From: JBMDXB01 sp048594975
GTDB lineage: Bacteria; Acidobacteriota; Vicinamibacteria; Vicinamibacterales; 2-12-FULL-66-21
Reading direction: 5' to 3'
DNA length: 64,000 bases
Assembly: GCA_048594975.1 (NCBI GenBank)
Contig: JBMDXQ010000080.1
Location: 62,001 to 126,000, forward strand
The notes below the pieces were generated by a model. It worked only from the letters and a program-made list of their open reading frames with translations. It did not search any database and was not told where the DNA came from. Shown in pieces: positions 38,092-46,161 of this stretch (the first letter of the stretch is position 1; every line of letters starts with the position of its first letter). Position numbers and translations under genes: made by a program.

Positions 38092-38516
38092 TGCAGGTCC
38101 TTCTGATCGAACGCGGAACGATCGTCGCGCAGCCGCCAGCAGGTGACGTCCCCAGGAACACCGGCGATGACCGAGACGATCACGTAATTCAGGTTCGGCC
38201 AGGCGTGCTCGAGGTCGTGCTGCGAAGGCCGCGCGGGATGATCGGGGTGCGAATGGTAGAACCCGGCCAGGGCACCGCCGGCGGCGTCGGCGCGCGCCTC
38301 GGCCGCCCGGTAATCCGACGGCGCCACCAGGAACCGGCGCCGGGCGCCCTCCGCGGTCGTGTTCGGCAGCGGCGATGTCTCCACGATTTCGCCCCCGACC
38401 TCGATCAGCGCGCCGCAGCACTCGTGCGGGTAGGTGTCCGCGCCGTGCCGCGCGATGGCGCCGAGGGCGGAGGAGGAAATGGTGACGATCTCAGGGGTAC
38501 TCTTGACGTTCTGCAC
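38073..38516 (-). CDS. mec: JAMM/MPN+ metallopeptidase (Mec-like, M67 family)
   Basis: The protein has 147 residues from GTG. The zinc site is complete: Glu in HECCGALIEVGG and HSHPDHPARPSQHD (H-S-H-P-x7-S-x2-D). In mycobacteria, Mec+ cleaves cysteine from the CysO-cysteine adduct. Here it could also cut after the internal diglycine of the fused carrier protein encoded next. It is 13 bp after cysM and overlaps the fusion gene, so the three are one operon. Confidence 0.9.
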   Translation of the reverse strand: MQNVKSTPEIVTISSSALGAIARHGADTYPHECCGALIEVGGEIVETSPLPNTTAEGARRRFLVAPSDYRAAEARADAAGGALAGFYHSHPDHPARPSQHDLEHAWPNLNYVIVSVIAGVPGDVTCWRLRDDRSAFDQKDLQCPTRS

Positions 38517-38529
38517 GATCGGCTTTTGT

Positions 38530-39642
38530 TCAGGGCGCGTGGGGCCCCGCGTCTTTCAGCTGCGCCGGGCCCTCCCGGCGCTGCCGCCCCACGCATCGGC
38601 GCGCCGCGACGGCTGAGGGCTCGCGCGCGCTAACGCTCGGATCCCTCGCGGCCGCGCGTCGCGCTCGCGGCTTCGTTTCGCTCGCCGGCCTGACGATCTC
38701 AGGCGAGCGTCTCGTCACAGTACTCTCCCAAAACGGCTCGGTGAGGTAGCGCTCGCCGCCGTCAGGAAAGATCATCACGATGACGCTGCCTTCGTCCAGC
38801 TCCTGCGCGACGTCGAGGGCGGCGGCGAGCGCCGCGCCGCTCGACACGCCGACGAGCAGCCCTTCCTCCGCCGCCAGCCGTCGCGTCAGCTCGTGCGCCC
38901 GCTCCGTCTCCACGCGCGGCGCATCGTCGGCGAGCGTCGGGTCGTAGATGCCGGGGACGATCGCCGTGTCCATGTGCTTCAGGCCCTCGATCCCGTGCAG
39001 CGGCGAATCCGGCTGCACCGACACCAGGCGGACGGCGGGGTCGAAGCGGCGGAGCCGCCGCGCCGTGCCGACGAACGTGCCGCTGGTCCCGAGCCCGGCG
39101 ACGAAGCAGCTCACCCGCCCGCCGGTCTGCGCGATGATCTCGGGCGCGGTCGTCTCGTAGTGCGCCCGCCAGTTCGCGTCGTTGTTGTACTGGTCCGCGT
39201 AGAAGTAGCGATCCGGATCCTTCGCGAACAGCCGCCGCGCCTCGGTGATCGCGCCGTCCGAGCCTTCGAGCGGATCAGTGAAGATCACCTCGGCACCATA
39301 GGCGCGCAGCATGCGCTTCCGTTCGAGCGTCACGTTGCCCGGGACGCAGAGGTGCAGGCGATAGCCGGAGGCCGCGGCCAACATCGCGTACGCGATGCCG
39401 GTATTGCCCGAGGTCGCGTCCAGGACGATCTTGCCGCGATGCAACGCGCCGCTGCGTTCGCCCTCCTGGATGATGCGCGCAGCGGCTCGCGCCTTCACGG
39501 AGCCGCTCGGGTTCTGCCACTCCGCCTTGGCATAGAGCTCCACCCCGGGCGTGGCAGCCTCGAACCGCCGCAACCGCACCAGCGGCGTGTTGCCGACGAG
39601 CTCGTCGATCCGTTCGAGCGTTCGAACCGTAGTGGTGACCAT
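38530..39642 (-). CDS. cysM: Cysteine synthase B-type PLP enzyme
   Basis: The protein has 370 residues. PLP-enzyme motifs are VGNTPLVRLRRFEA, WQNPSGSVKARAA (PLP lysine near 46), TSGNTGIAYA, GLGTSGTFVG and GVSSGAALAAAL. The context with mec and a CysO-MoeZ fusion suggests it uses sulfur-carrier thiocarboxylate with O-phosphoserine or O-acetylserine, as CysM of mycobacteria does. The normal end is near RYLTEPFWES; about 55 further basic, low-complexity residues (RSPEIVRPASETKPRARRAA...) follow, probably stop-codon loss. The ATG lies immediately after the U-run of an attenuator-like terminator. Confidence 0.93.
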   Translation of the reverse strand: MVTTTVRTLERIDELVGNTPLVRLRRFEAATPGVELYAKAEWQNPSGSVKARAAARIIQEGERSGALHRGKIVLDATSGNTGIAYAMLAAASGYRLHLCVPGNVTLERKRMLRAYGAEVIFTDPLEGSDGAITEARRLFAKDPDRYFYADQYNNDANWRAHYETTAPEIIAQTGGRVSCFVAGLGTSGTFVGTARRLRRFDPAVRLVSVQPDSPLHGIEGLKHMDTAIVPGIYDPTLADDAPRVETERAHELTRRLAAEEGLLVGVSSGAALAAALDVAQELDEGSVIVMIFPDGGERYLTEPFWESTVTRRSPEIVRPASETKPRARRAAARDPSVSAREPSAVAARRCVGRQRREGPAQLKDAGPHAP

Positions 39643-39653
39643 AAAAAGCAAAA

Positions 39654-39682
39654 AGCCCGGCTGGCTCGAGGCCAGCCGGGCT
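39654..39682 (-). terminator. Intrinsic terminator of the cysM leader (attenuator)
   Basis: On the minus strand AGCCCGGCTGGC, a five-base loop (CTCGA) and GCCAGCCGGGCT form perfect 12-bp arms, followed by TTTTTGCTTTTT. The cysM start codon follows directly. It lies between the Cys-rich leader peptide and cysM, as an attenuator should. Confidence 0.88.
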
Positions 39683-39705
39683 GTGATCTCGCCGGGGAAC
39701 GTGGG

Positions 39706-39792
39706 CTAACCGCCGTTTCCACCTGCACTTCCGGGAAGATCACGACCGCGGCGGCCTTGTGGCCGCACCGGACAACAGCAACACGCGCACAT
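39706..39792 (-). CDS. Cysteine-rich leader peptide of the cysM operon
   Basis: A 28-codon frame starts MCACCCCPVRPQGRRGRD and ends GGNGG-stop. Five of the first seven codons are Cys (TGC, TGT, TGC, TGT, TGT), rare for any protein. It stands between a promoter and an intrinsic terminator in front of a cysteine-biosynthesis operon, so ribosome stalling at Cys codons when Cys-tRNA is short would control read-through. A GCGGCC-acaa-GGCCGC hairpin (39751-39766) inside the frame could be the pause hairpin. GTGATCT (39737-39743, minus) can pair with AGATCAC (39683-39689, minus). Confidence 0.82.
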   Translation of the reverse strand: MCACCCCPVRPQGRRGRDLPGSAGGNGG

Positions 39793-39816
39793 CGTGATCA
39801 CCGGACGCACGCCCGC

Positions 39817-39846
39817 AGGGTACTCATTACGCCCCGGATCTGTCAA
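39817..39846 (-). promoter_or_regulatory. Promoter of the cysM operon
   Basis: On the minus strand there is a perfect -35 TTGACA (39841-39846) and a -10 TACCCT (39817-39822) with an 18-bp spacer. Transcription would start about 18 bases before the leader-peptide ATG. Confidence 0.7.
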
Positions 39847-39950
39847 CGCGGGCCGGTTCCGCCACACATCACTTCTTTAGATGCCGCCGGACGGGCCGGG
39901 GATGCAGGCGCTCCGACAGGACCGCCGACGGCCGGGCTACAATCCGGGCC

Positions 39951-40856
39951 ATGGCTGCCGGACCTGCACGTCATTCCTGCATCTTCAACTTTGTCGCGCT
40001 CGCCAGCCTCCTGGGCACACTGCTGCCGGCTGCGGCGCTCGCCGCCGAGCCGATCTCCGTCATGACCTTCAATGTCCGTTACGGTACGGCGCGCGACGGC
40101 GACAACCACTGGGAGCTCCGCCGGACGCTCCTGTTCGACGTCGTGCGCGAACAGGACGCCGACATCGTCGGCCTGCAGGAAGCGCTCGACGCGCAGATCC
40201 GGGAGATCGTCGAGGCGGTGCCCGGGTACGCGGTGGTCGGCGTGGGCCGTGACGACGGCCGGAGGGCCGGCGAGTACGCGGCACTCCTGGTGCGGAAGGA
40301 CCGCTTTCACGTCGCGGAGGCGGGGACGTTCTGGTTCTCGGAGACGCCCACCGTGCCCGGATCGACCTCCTGGGGCAACCGCATCACCCGGATCTGCACG
40401 TGGGCGCGGCTGATCGACCGGGACGGGACGGCGTTCTGGATCTTCAACGTGCACCTCGACCACGAGTCGCAGCCGTCGCGTGAGCGCAGCGCCGAGCTCC
40501 TGCTCCGCCGCGTCGAGGCGCGCCCCTTTTCCGCCGAGCCTGTGATCGTGACCGGCGACTTCAACGCCGGCGAGGACAACCCCGCGATCCAGACGATGCT
40601 GCGAACGAAGGCCTTCGTCGACACCTTTCGCGTCCTGCACCCTGACGAGAAGCAGGTGGGCACGTACACCGGCTTCAAGCTCGAACAGCTGGACGGACCG
40701 AAGATCGACTACGTCCTCGTCCGGCCCGGAACGGAGGTGCTGAGCGCGGGCATCGTCCGCACGGCGCGGGACGGGCGGTATCCGTCGGATCACTTCCCGG
40801 TCGTGGCGCGAATCCAGCTGCAATCGGCGGCGACACCCCGGGAGGTCGAGAAGTAG
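39951..40856 (+). CDS. Secreted endonuclease/exonuclease/phosphatase-family protein
   Basis: The protein has 301 residues with a signal peptide ending ALAAEP (about 33). EEP motifs: VMTFNVRYGT (Asn), VGLQEAL (metal Glu), FNVHLDHES (His, Asp), VIVTGDFNAGEDNPA (Asp-x-Asn), KIDYVLV and YPSDHFPVVARI (Asp-His). Such secreted members hydrolyse phosphodiesters or phosphoesters of sugars or lipids; the substrate is unknown. It diverges from the cysM operon and converges on the M20 gene, leaving nine bases between. Confidence 0.9.
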   Translation: MAAGPARHSCIFNFVALASLLGTLLPAAALAAEPISVMTFNVRYGTARDGDNHWELRRTLLFDVVREQDADIVGLQEALDAQIREIVEAVPGYAVVGVGRDDGRRAGEYAALLVRKDRFHVAEAGTFWFSETPTVPGSTSWGNRITRICTWARLIDRDGTAFWIFNVHLDHESQPSRERSAELLLRRVEARPFSAEPVIVTGDFNAGEDNPAIQTMLRTKAFVDTFRVLHPDEKQVGTYTGFKLEQLDGPKIDYVLVRPGTEVLSAGIVRTARDGRYPSDHFPVVARIQLQSAATPREVEK

Positions 40857-40864
40857 CCGATCGG

Positions 40865-42199
40865 TTACTTCGCCGTGGATCCCGCCGACAGGTAATCGGC
40901 CGCGAGGTGGCTCAGGGCGCGGACGCCGGTCAGCAGCGCCGCCTCGTCGACGAAGAACAGAGGCGAGTGGTTCTGCGCCGCCTTCCCTACCTGCTCGTTC
41001 GGGGTGATGCCGACGAAGAAGAACAGCCCGGGCGCTTCGCGCTGGAAGAACGTGAAGTCCTCTGCGCCGGTGATGAGCTCGGACTCGACGACCATCCCGG
41101 GCGCCACGCGCTCCAGCGTGGGCAGCATGCGCGCTGTCAGGTCCGGGTCGTTGGACGTCACCGGGTTGCCCTTGGTGATCCGAACGTCGGCGGCGGCGCC
41201 TGCGGCCGACGCCGTGCTCTCGGCGATCTTCCTGATTCGCGCGTGGATGTCCGCCTGCACGCCGTCGTCGAAGGTCCGGACCGTGCCGACGAGCCGCGCG
41301 CTGTCGGGGATGATGTTGCTGCGCACGCCCGACTGGAACTGCCCGACGCTGACGACGGCCGGTAGCTCCGTGATGTTCACGTGGCGGCTGACGATCGTCT
41401 GCAGGCTGTTGACGATCTGCGCGCCGACGACGATCGGGTCGATACCGCGCCACGGCGTCGATCCATGGGTCTGCCGGCCCTTGACGATGATCTCGAAGGT
41501 GTCGGACGCGGCCATGAAGGGCCCGCGGCGGTAGGTGATGCGCCCCGTCGGCACGTTGGCGAAGACGTGCAGTCCGAACACCGCGTCCACGTTCGGGTCG
41601 CGCATCACGCCCTCCTGCACCATCAGGCGCGCGCCGGCGGGCGACTCGCCGGCGGGCGCGCCTTCCTCGGCCGGCTGGAAGATGAACGCGACCGTGCCCG
41701 GCAGCCGGTCGCGCAGCTGCGTCAGGATGCGCGCCGTCGCGAGGAGGACGGCGACGTGCGCATCGTGCCCGCACGCGTGCATGACACCGACGGTGTTGCC
41801 CTCGTACTCGCCGGTCGCCTTGCTGGCAAACGGCAGGTCGACTTCCTCCTTCACCGGCAGGCCGTCCAGGTCCGCGCGCAGCGCGACGACCGGGCCGGGC
41901 CGACCGCCCTTCAGGAGCGCGACGACGCCCGTCTTCGCGATGCCGGTGCGCGGCTCCAGGCCGAAGCTGCGCAGCCGCTCGGCGACGTACTTCGCCGTCT
42001 CGAATTCGCGGTTGGAGAGCTCGGGATGCTGGTGCAGGTGGCGGCGCCAGGCGAGGAGGTCGGCTTCGACCGTTTTGGCCAGCGTGTCGATCTCCGAGGC
42101 AAGGGGTGACGCGGTGACCTTCGGCCGAGGCGCGGACTGGGCGACGGCCAGTTGCGGTACGAGGAACAGCAGGGCGAAAAGGAGAATCAGGTGCTGCAT
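40865..42199 (-). CDS. Secreted M20-family amidohydrolase (HipO/AbgB-like)
   Basis: The protein has 444 residues from the ATG at 42199, with a signal peptide cleaved near AVAQSAP. M20D hallmarks are WRRHLHQHPELSNREFETA, VALRADLDGLPV, MHACGHDAHVAVLL (metal Cys-Gly-His-Asp-x-His), FIFQPAEEGAPAG (catalytic Glu), GADDF-type GAEDFTFF and the final LFFVDEAALLTGV. It probably removes acyl or aminoacyl groups from N-substituted amino acids in the periplasm. A palindromic repeat lies just upstream. Confidence 0.92.
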   Translation of the reverse strand: MQHLILLFALLFLVPQLAVAQSAPRPKVTASPLASEIDTLAKTVEADLLAWRRHLHQHPELSNREFETAKYVAERLRSFGLEPRTGIAKTGVVALLKGGRPGPVVALRADLDGLPVKEEVDLPFASKATGEYEGNTVGVMHACGHDAHVAVLLATARILTQLRDRLPGTVAFIFQPAEEGAPAGESPAGARLMVQEGVMRDPNVDAVFGLHVFANVPTGRITYRRGPFMAASDTFEIIVKGRQTHGSTPWRGIDPIVVGAQIVNSLQTIVSRHVNITELPAVVSVGQFQSGVRSNIIPDSARLVGTVRTFDDGVQADIHARIRKIAESTASAAGAAADVRITKGNPVTSNDPDLTARMLPTLERVAPGMVVESELITGAEDFTFFQREAPGLFFFVGITPNEQVGKAAQNHSPLFFVDEAALLTGVRALSHLAADYLSAGSTAK

Positions 42200-42221
42200 T
42201 CGGGTGCCTCGGAGAAGTCGG

Positions 42222-42244
42222 CCTCCGCCTGAGGCGGAAGCTAC
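42222..42244. repeat. Palindromic repeat related to 17007-17030
   Basis: CCTCCGCCT-GAGGCGG-AAG then CTAC. It shares the GGAAGCTAC ending with the earlier copy. It lies between the M20 and apbE genes. Confidence 0.6.
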
Positions 42245-42285
42245 ATCGTGGCACAGGAACGGGTCTCGCTGCCCATCCTGGAGAA

Positions 42286-43281
42286 TCACCACCGCCGGGA
42301 TCGACGCGCCACAATGCCTGCGGGGGTCCATTCTACGAACAACACGGCCGCGCCGGGCATGTCCTCGATGAGCCGGAACCCGCGCGCCGCGCCCATCACG
42401 CCCACTGCGGTAGACAACGCGTCCGACATCGTCGCGCTCGGCGCCACCACGGTGACGCCCGCGCGGCCGCGGCGTGCTGCAGCGGTGGCAGGATCGATGA
42501 CGTGCGAGTGGCGGACGCCGTCGCGCTCGAGGAACTGCTCCGCGTCGCCGGAGGTCGAGATGCCGGCGCGGCGCAGATGCCTGAAGGGAAGGCGGTGACC
42601 GACGAGCGGCCCAAGCGGTGCGATCGCGACGCGCCATCCGGCTTCTCCGGGCGGGGCGTCGCCTGCCGCGACATCGCCGCCGAGCGCCACCAGCGAGGCG
42701 GGGACGCCGTCGGCGCGCAGCCGTGCGAGCGCTTCATCGGCGGCGTAGCCCTTGCCGATGCCGCCGAGGTCCAGCATCATGCCCGCCTGCTTCAGCCGCA
42801 CGATCCGCGCCTCGACCGTGACCTCCAATTGCCGGTAGCCCACCAGCCGCTGCGCGGCCGCCAGCTCGTCCGCATCCGGCATCGCGCCCGCGGCGCGGGC
42901 GCGGCGCCACAACCGTGACACCGGGCCGATCGTGACGTCGAACGCGCCGCCCGTGCGCGCGGCGATCTCCTGCGCCACGTCGAGCACGCGGGCGAGATCG
43001 CCGCTGACCTGCACCGGCGGGCCGCCGGCCTGCGCGCAGAGCCGCATCAGCTCGCTGTCGTCGCGGTAGTCGCTGAGCCGCGCGTCCAGCTCCGCAATCC
43101 GCGCGAAGGCGCGATCCGCGGCGGCACGCGCCCTCGCCCGGTCGCGCGCGTACAGCACCACCCGGGCGCTGGTGCCCATCTGCGACTCGGTGAACTCGAA
43201 GCGACCGAGCCTCGTGTCCTCACTGCGTACCAACAGAACGGGGACAATCAGAATGGCGATGGTCCCCGTTCGCGTCAACAT
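42286..43281 (-). CDS. apbE: FAD:protein FMN transferase (ApbE family)
   Basis: The protein has 331 residues from the ATG at 43281 (MLTRTGTIAILIVPVLLV), a signal sequence. Family motifs: QMGTSARVVLYA, IAELDARLSDYRDDSEL, DVTIGPVSRLW, LDLGGIGKGYAAD, GGDVAAGD, STSGDAEQF, HSHVIDPATA and the Asp near SDALSTAVGVMG. ApbE attaches FMN to threonine or serine of periplasmic electron-transfer subunits. It reads the same way as the FGE and ABC genes upstream, 110 bp away. Confidence 0.92.
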   Translation of the reverse strand: MLTRTGTIAILIVPVLLVRSEDTRLGRFEFTESQMGTSARVVLYARDRARARAAADRAFARIAELDARLSDYRDDSELMRLCAQAGGPPVQVSGDLARVLDVAQEIAARTGGAFDVTIGPVSRLWRRARAAGAMPDADELAAAQRLVGYRQLEVTVEARIVRLKQAGMMLDLGGIGKGYAADEALARLRADGVPASLVALGGDVAAGDAPPGEAGWRVAIAPLGPLVGHRLPFRHLRRAGISTSGDAEQFLERDGVRHSHVIDPATAAARRGRAGVTVVAPSATMSDALSTAVGVMGAARGFRLIEDMPGAAVLFVEWTPAGIVARRSRRW

Positions 43282-43391
43282 GTGTGGCCTTCGGTCCGTC
43301 TGCTCCTGCACGTACGGACGGTTGTCCTTCCCCTTTTCGAACCTCCACGCCCTTCCTCGGAACGTGCGCCCCGCAGGGCCGGAGCCTGGGT

Positions 43392-44429
43392 TTATCGATC
43401 GGGACTACTCCGCGTGACCTTCGACCGGAGGTTGCGCAGCTGCGGATACTCCTCGAGCGCGCGCGCCACGCGAAAGCCGACGATGGTCGCATCCGTGTGC
43501 CACCAGATGCTCTGGGGACTCTGCGGGTCGCGGCGGCTCCACTCCGGATCGGAGCCGCGCCGCGCCGCGTTGCGCAGTTCGCGGGGGTTGTCCGCCCAGG
43601 ACCCGCCGCGCGCGACGTGCGGATAGCGCGTCTCGGTCGGCAGCGAGACCGGAAGGACGATCGGCGTCTCCTTCGTGCTGGCGGCGAACTGCTTGTAGAA
43701 ATCCGGATCGTACTGATCGAGGCACCACTCGGCGAGGTTCCCGTGCATGTCGTGGATGCCGAAGCGGTTCGGCTTCTTGAGGCCGACGGGGTGGGGGCGC
43801 TCCTTCGAGTTGCCCGCGTACCACGCGTACTCGCCGATCGCCGCCGCGTTCCCGAAGCTGTACGGACCCTCCGTGCCGGCACGCGCCGCGTACTCCCACT
43901 CCGCTTCGGTCGGCAGGCGATAGCTCTCCCCGGTCACGCGTGACAGCCACCGGGTGTACTCCATGGCCGCGTGATGCGTCAGATCGAGCGCCGGCTGGCG
44001 TCCCTTGCCGAAGCCGCGCGCTTCGTCGCCGTACGCGGGCGTCGGGCGTGTGAGCGCGTCGGCATCGGCGGGCGGCGCGGCTCCGCCCGGCGGCGGCGGC
44101 TGATCGGTCGAGAACGCGAACAGGTCGTACTCGTCCCAGGTGACCTCGACCTTGCCAATCCAGAACGCCTCCACCTTCACCGCGTGGCGCGGGCCTTCGT
44201 CGGCCTCGCGCCCGGGCTCGCTGTCCGGGCTGCCCATCATGAACGTGCCGCCTGGCACCGCCACCATGTCGAACTTCACGTTCGAGTTCGGAACCGTCTC
44301 GACGTAGCTGGCCAAGGCCGACTGCGTCGCCTGCTCGCGCGCGCGCGTGACGGCGAGCGTCGAGGCGCACGCGATAACGAGGAGAAGCGTCGGAAGTGGT
44401 CGGGGACCGTGCTGCACGATAGGGATCAT
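43392..44429 (-). CDS. Formylglycine-generating-enzyme family protein (SUMF1/EgtB/PvdO fold)
   Basis: The protein has 345 residues with a signal peptide (LLLVIACASTLAVTRA). FGE-fold blocks: DMVAVPGGTFMMGS, EGPRHAVKVEAFWIGKVEVT, YRLPTEAEWEYAARAGTEG, FGIHDMHGNLAEW, VARGGSWADNPRELR and VGFRVAR near the end. The paired active-site cysteines of true FGE are not evident, so another oxidative or structural role is likely. The start ATGA overlaps the permease stop, so it belongs to the ABC operon. Confidence 0.9.
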   Translation of the reverse strand: MIPIVQHGPRPLPTLLLVIACASTLAVTRAREQATQSALASYVETVPNSNVKFDMVAVPGGTFMMGSPDSEPGREADEGPRHAVKVEAFWIGKVEVTWDEYDLFAFSTDQPPPPGGAAPPADADALTRPTPAYGDEARGFGKGRQPALDLTHHAAMEYTRWLSRVTGESYRLPTEAEWEYAARAGTEGPYSFGNAAAIGEYAWYAGNSKERPHPVGLKKPNRFGIHDMHGNLAEWCLDQYDPDFYKQFAASTKETPIVLPVSLPTETRYPHVARGGSWADNPRELRNAARRGSDPEWSRRDPQSPQSIWWHTDATIVGFRVARALEEYPQLRNLRSKVTRSSPDR

Positions 44430-46125
44430 GCGGAGCCCATGCCGTCGAGAGCCTCTACCCCCATTCTCATCGAAACCAGCCACGTCGCCATGCTCAAGAG
44501 CACGGCCGCCGCGAAGCTGCCGGCAATGATCAGCTGTTGCACTCCGCTCAGAGGCAGACCGTGCCGCCGGCTGAACAGCAGGATGGAGCACGGCCAGCCG
44601 ATCAGCGCGATCGTGACGACGATGAGCAGCACCGCCAGGACCATGAAGGCGACGCCGCCGTACGAGCCCGCGATCTCCGTGGGATTCTCGGCAGCGAAGC
44701 GTGGGTACCTGGCGCCAAGGCTCGTCGCCAGCCCGACGAGCGCAAAGCCCATCAGGGCAATCGCGACTGGCGTCACGACTTTCAGGACGGGATCGATCCC
44801 GAGAAACTCGTTCGCGGTCACGATCAGCGCCTCGGTCAGCACCACGATGGGCAACAGCCCCATCCAGAACTTCGACCACAGGAAGTCGCGCAGCCGGACC
44901 GGCGCGGTGCGGATGACCCAGAAGGCGGGGCCCTCGGCCGAGACACCGCCGGGAAGACGAAGCGCACCGCGATCGTGGCCATGACGAACGCCGCCATGCA
45001 GAGATTCACGAACGCGTACACGTTGCGGATTGGACCGCTCATGTAGGGCACGCGGTCGAGATCGAGGACTCGGAAGTTGTAGAGATACACGAGCGCGAGC
45101 GCGAGCAGCAGCAGCAGCTGCGACCACTGGCTCACGTCGCGGAGGAAGATCTTCAGGTCCTTGGTCAGCAGCTGCCGGCGGACTGCCGTCAGCGGAAGCC
45201 GCGCGAGGATCCGGTCGAGGAGGCGGAGGCGGGTGAACCGCGCCTTGCGCGCCTCCTGCGACCTGCTGAACCCGGCGAAGTACCAGCGCTCGTTCGCCAG
45301 GCGCAGCAGCAGCGTGAACGCGGCGGCGGTGGTCCACAGCGCCGCGCCGTGGGCGACATCGACCGAGCCCTTGAAGCCTGCAAAGAGCGCTTCTCCCGCC
45401 CAGAACGACGGCAGGAGCGGCGTGACCGGTGACTGCAGCGTGGCGAAGAAGTCGGCCACGTCAGGCAGCGATTCGACGCTGAGCAGCTGCTCGGGCCGGA
45501 CGACACGCAGCAGCACGATGAGGCTCGCGGCGAACACCAGCCCCATCAGCATCAGGATGTCGCGTGCCCGGCGGGCGGGGACGACGTTCACGAGGAGCAG
45601 CGTAACGGCCGTGCCGGCGGCCACCGGGATGACCGTGAACGGCGGGATCACGATCACTGCCGTCGCGTAGAACGCCGGGCCGGCACAGGCGGCGACGCCG
45701 ATACCCGCGAGGACCGGCACCAGGAAGACGACCACCATCCACGCGGCCTGCGCCACGGTGCGCGCGAACCGCGCCTGGAAGAGGCGCCGCGGCGCGATCG
45801 GTGCGGCGAGCAGCAATTGCAGGTCGCGCGAGAGGAAGAACGTGGAGAGCGCCGTGACCACGCCGCTGAAGGCGAGAAACGAGAGGAACGCCAGGAACAC
45901 CCACGAAAGCCCGAGGCGCAGCAGGTAGTCGCCGAACTCCGCGAAGCGCTGCAGCTGGAACGTCAGCCAGAACGCGCCCGCGAAGAGCGTGAGGCCGACG
46001 ACCACCGCCACCGATGCGAACAGCGCCGCGCGCAGGCCGTCGCCGCGCAGCCGCCGCCGCACGCGGTTGCGCGACGACCACAGCGCCGGCAGCAGGAGAT
46101 ACGGGAAAGGCTGCGGCTTCACCAT
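44426..46125 (-). pseudogene. ABC-2-type transporter permease, disrupted by one frameshift
   Basis: From ATG 46125 (MVKPQPFPYLLLPALWSSRN) several membrane helices follow (AALFASVAVVVGLTLFAGAF, VFLAFLSFLAFSGVVTALST, VVFLVPVLAGIGVAACAGPA). At about 44940 the frame breaks after RFVFPAVS. The next frame continues at once as AEGPAFWVIRTAPVRLRDFL and goes on with four more helices to the stop at 44426. Total is about 565 residues, typical for this two-gene exporter. The cause is either one inserted base or a sequence error. An alternative start (46146) uses codons from a tandem 7-mer repeat. The ATPase gene is directly upstream. Confidence 0.85.
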
Positions 46126-46147
46126 TCGGCATTCGGCATTCAGCATT
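46124..46147. repeat. Three tandem copies of a 7-bp unit (CATTCGG-type)
   Basis: CATTCGGCATTCGGCATTCAG lies at the permease 5' end. Read on the minus strand it supplies the codons MLNAECRM, so the repeat may have displaced the native start region. Confidence 0.65.
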
Positions 46148-46161
46148 GACGGTGACCAGCG

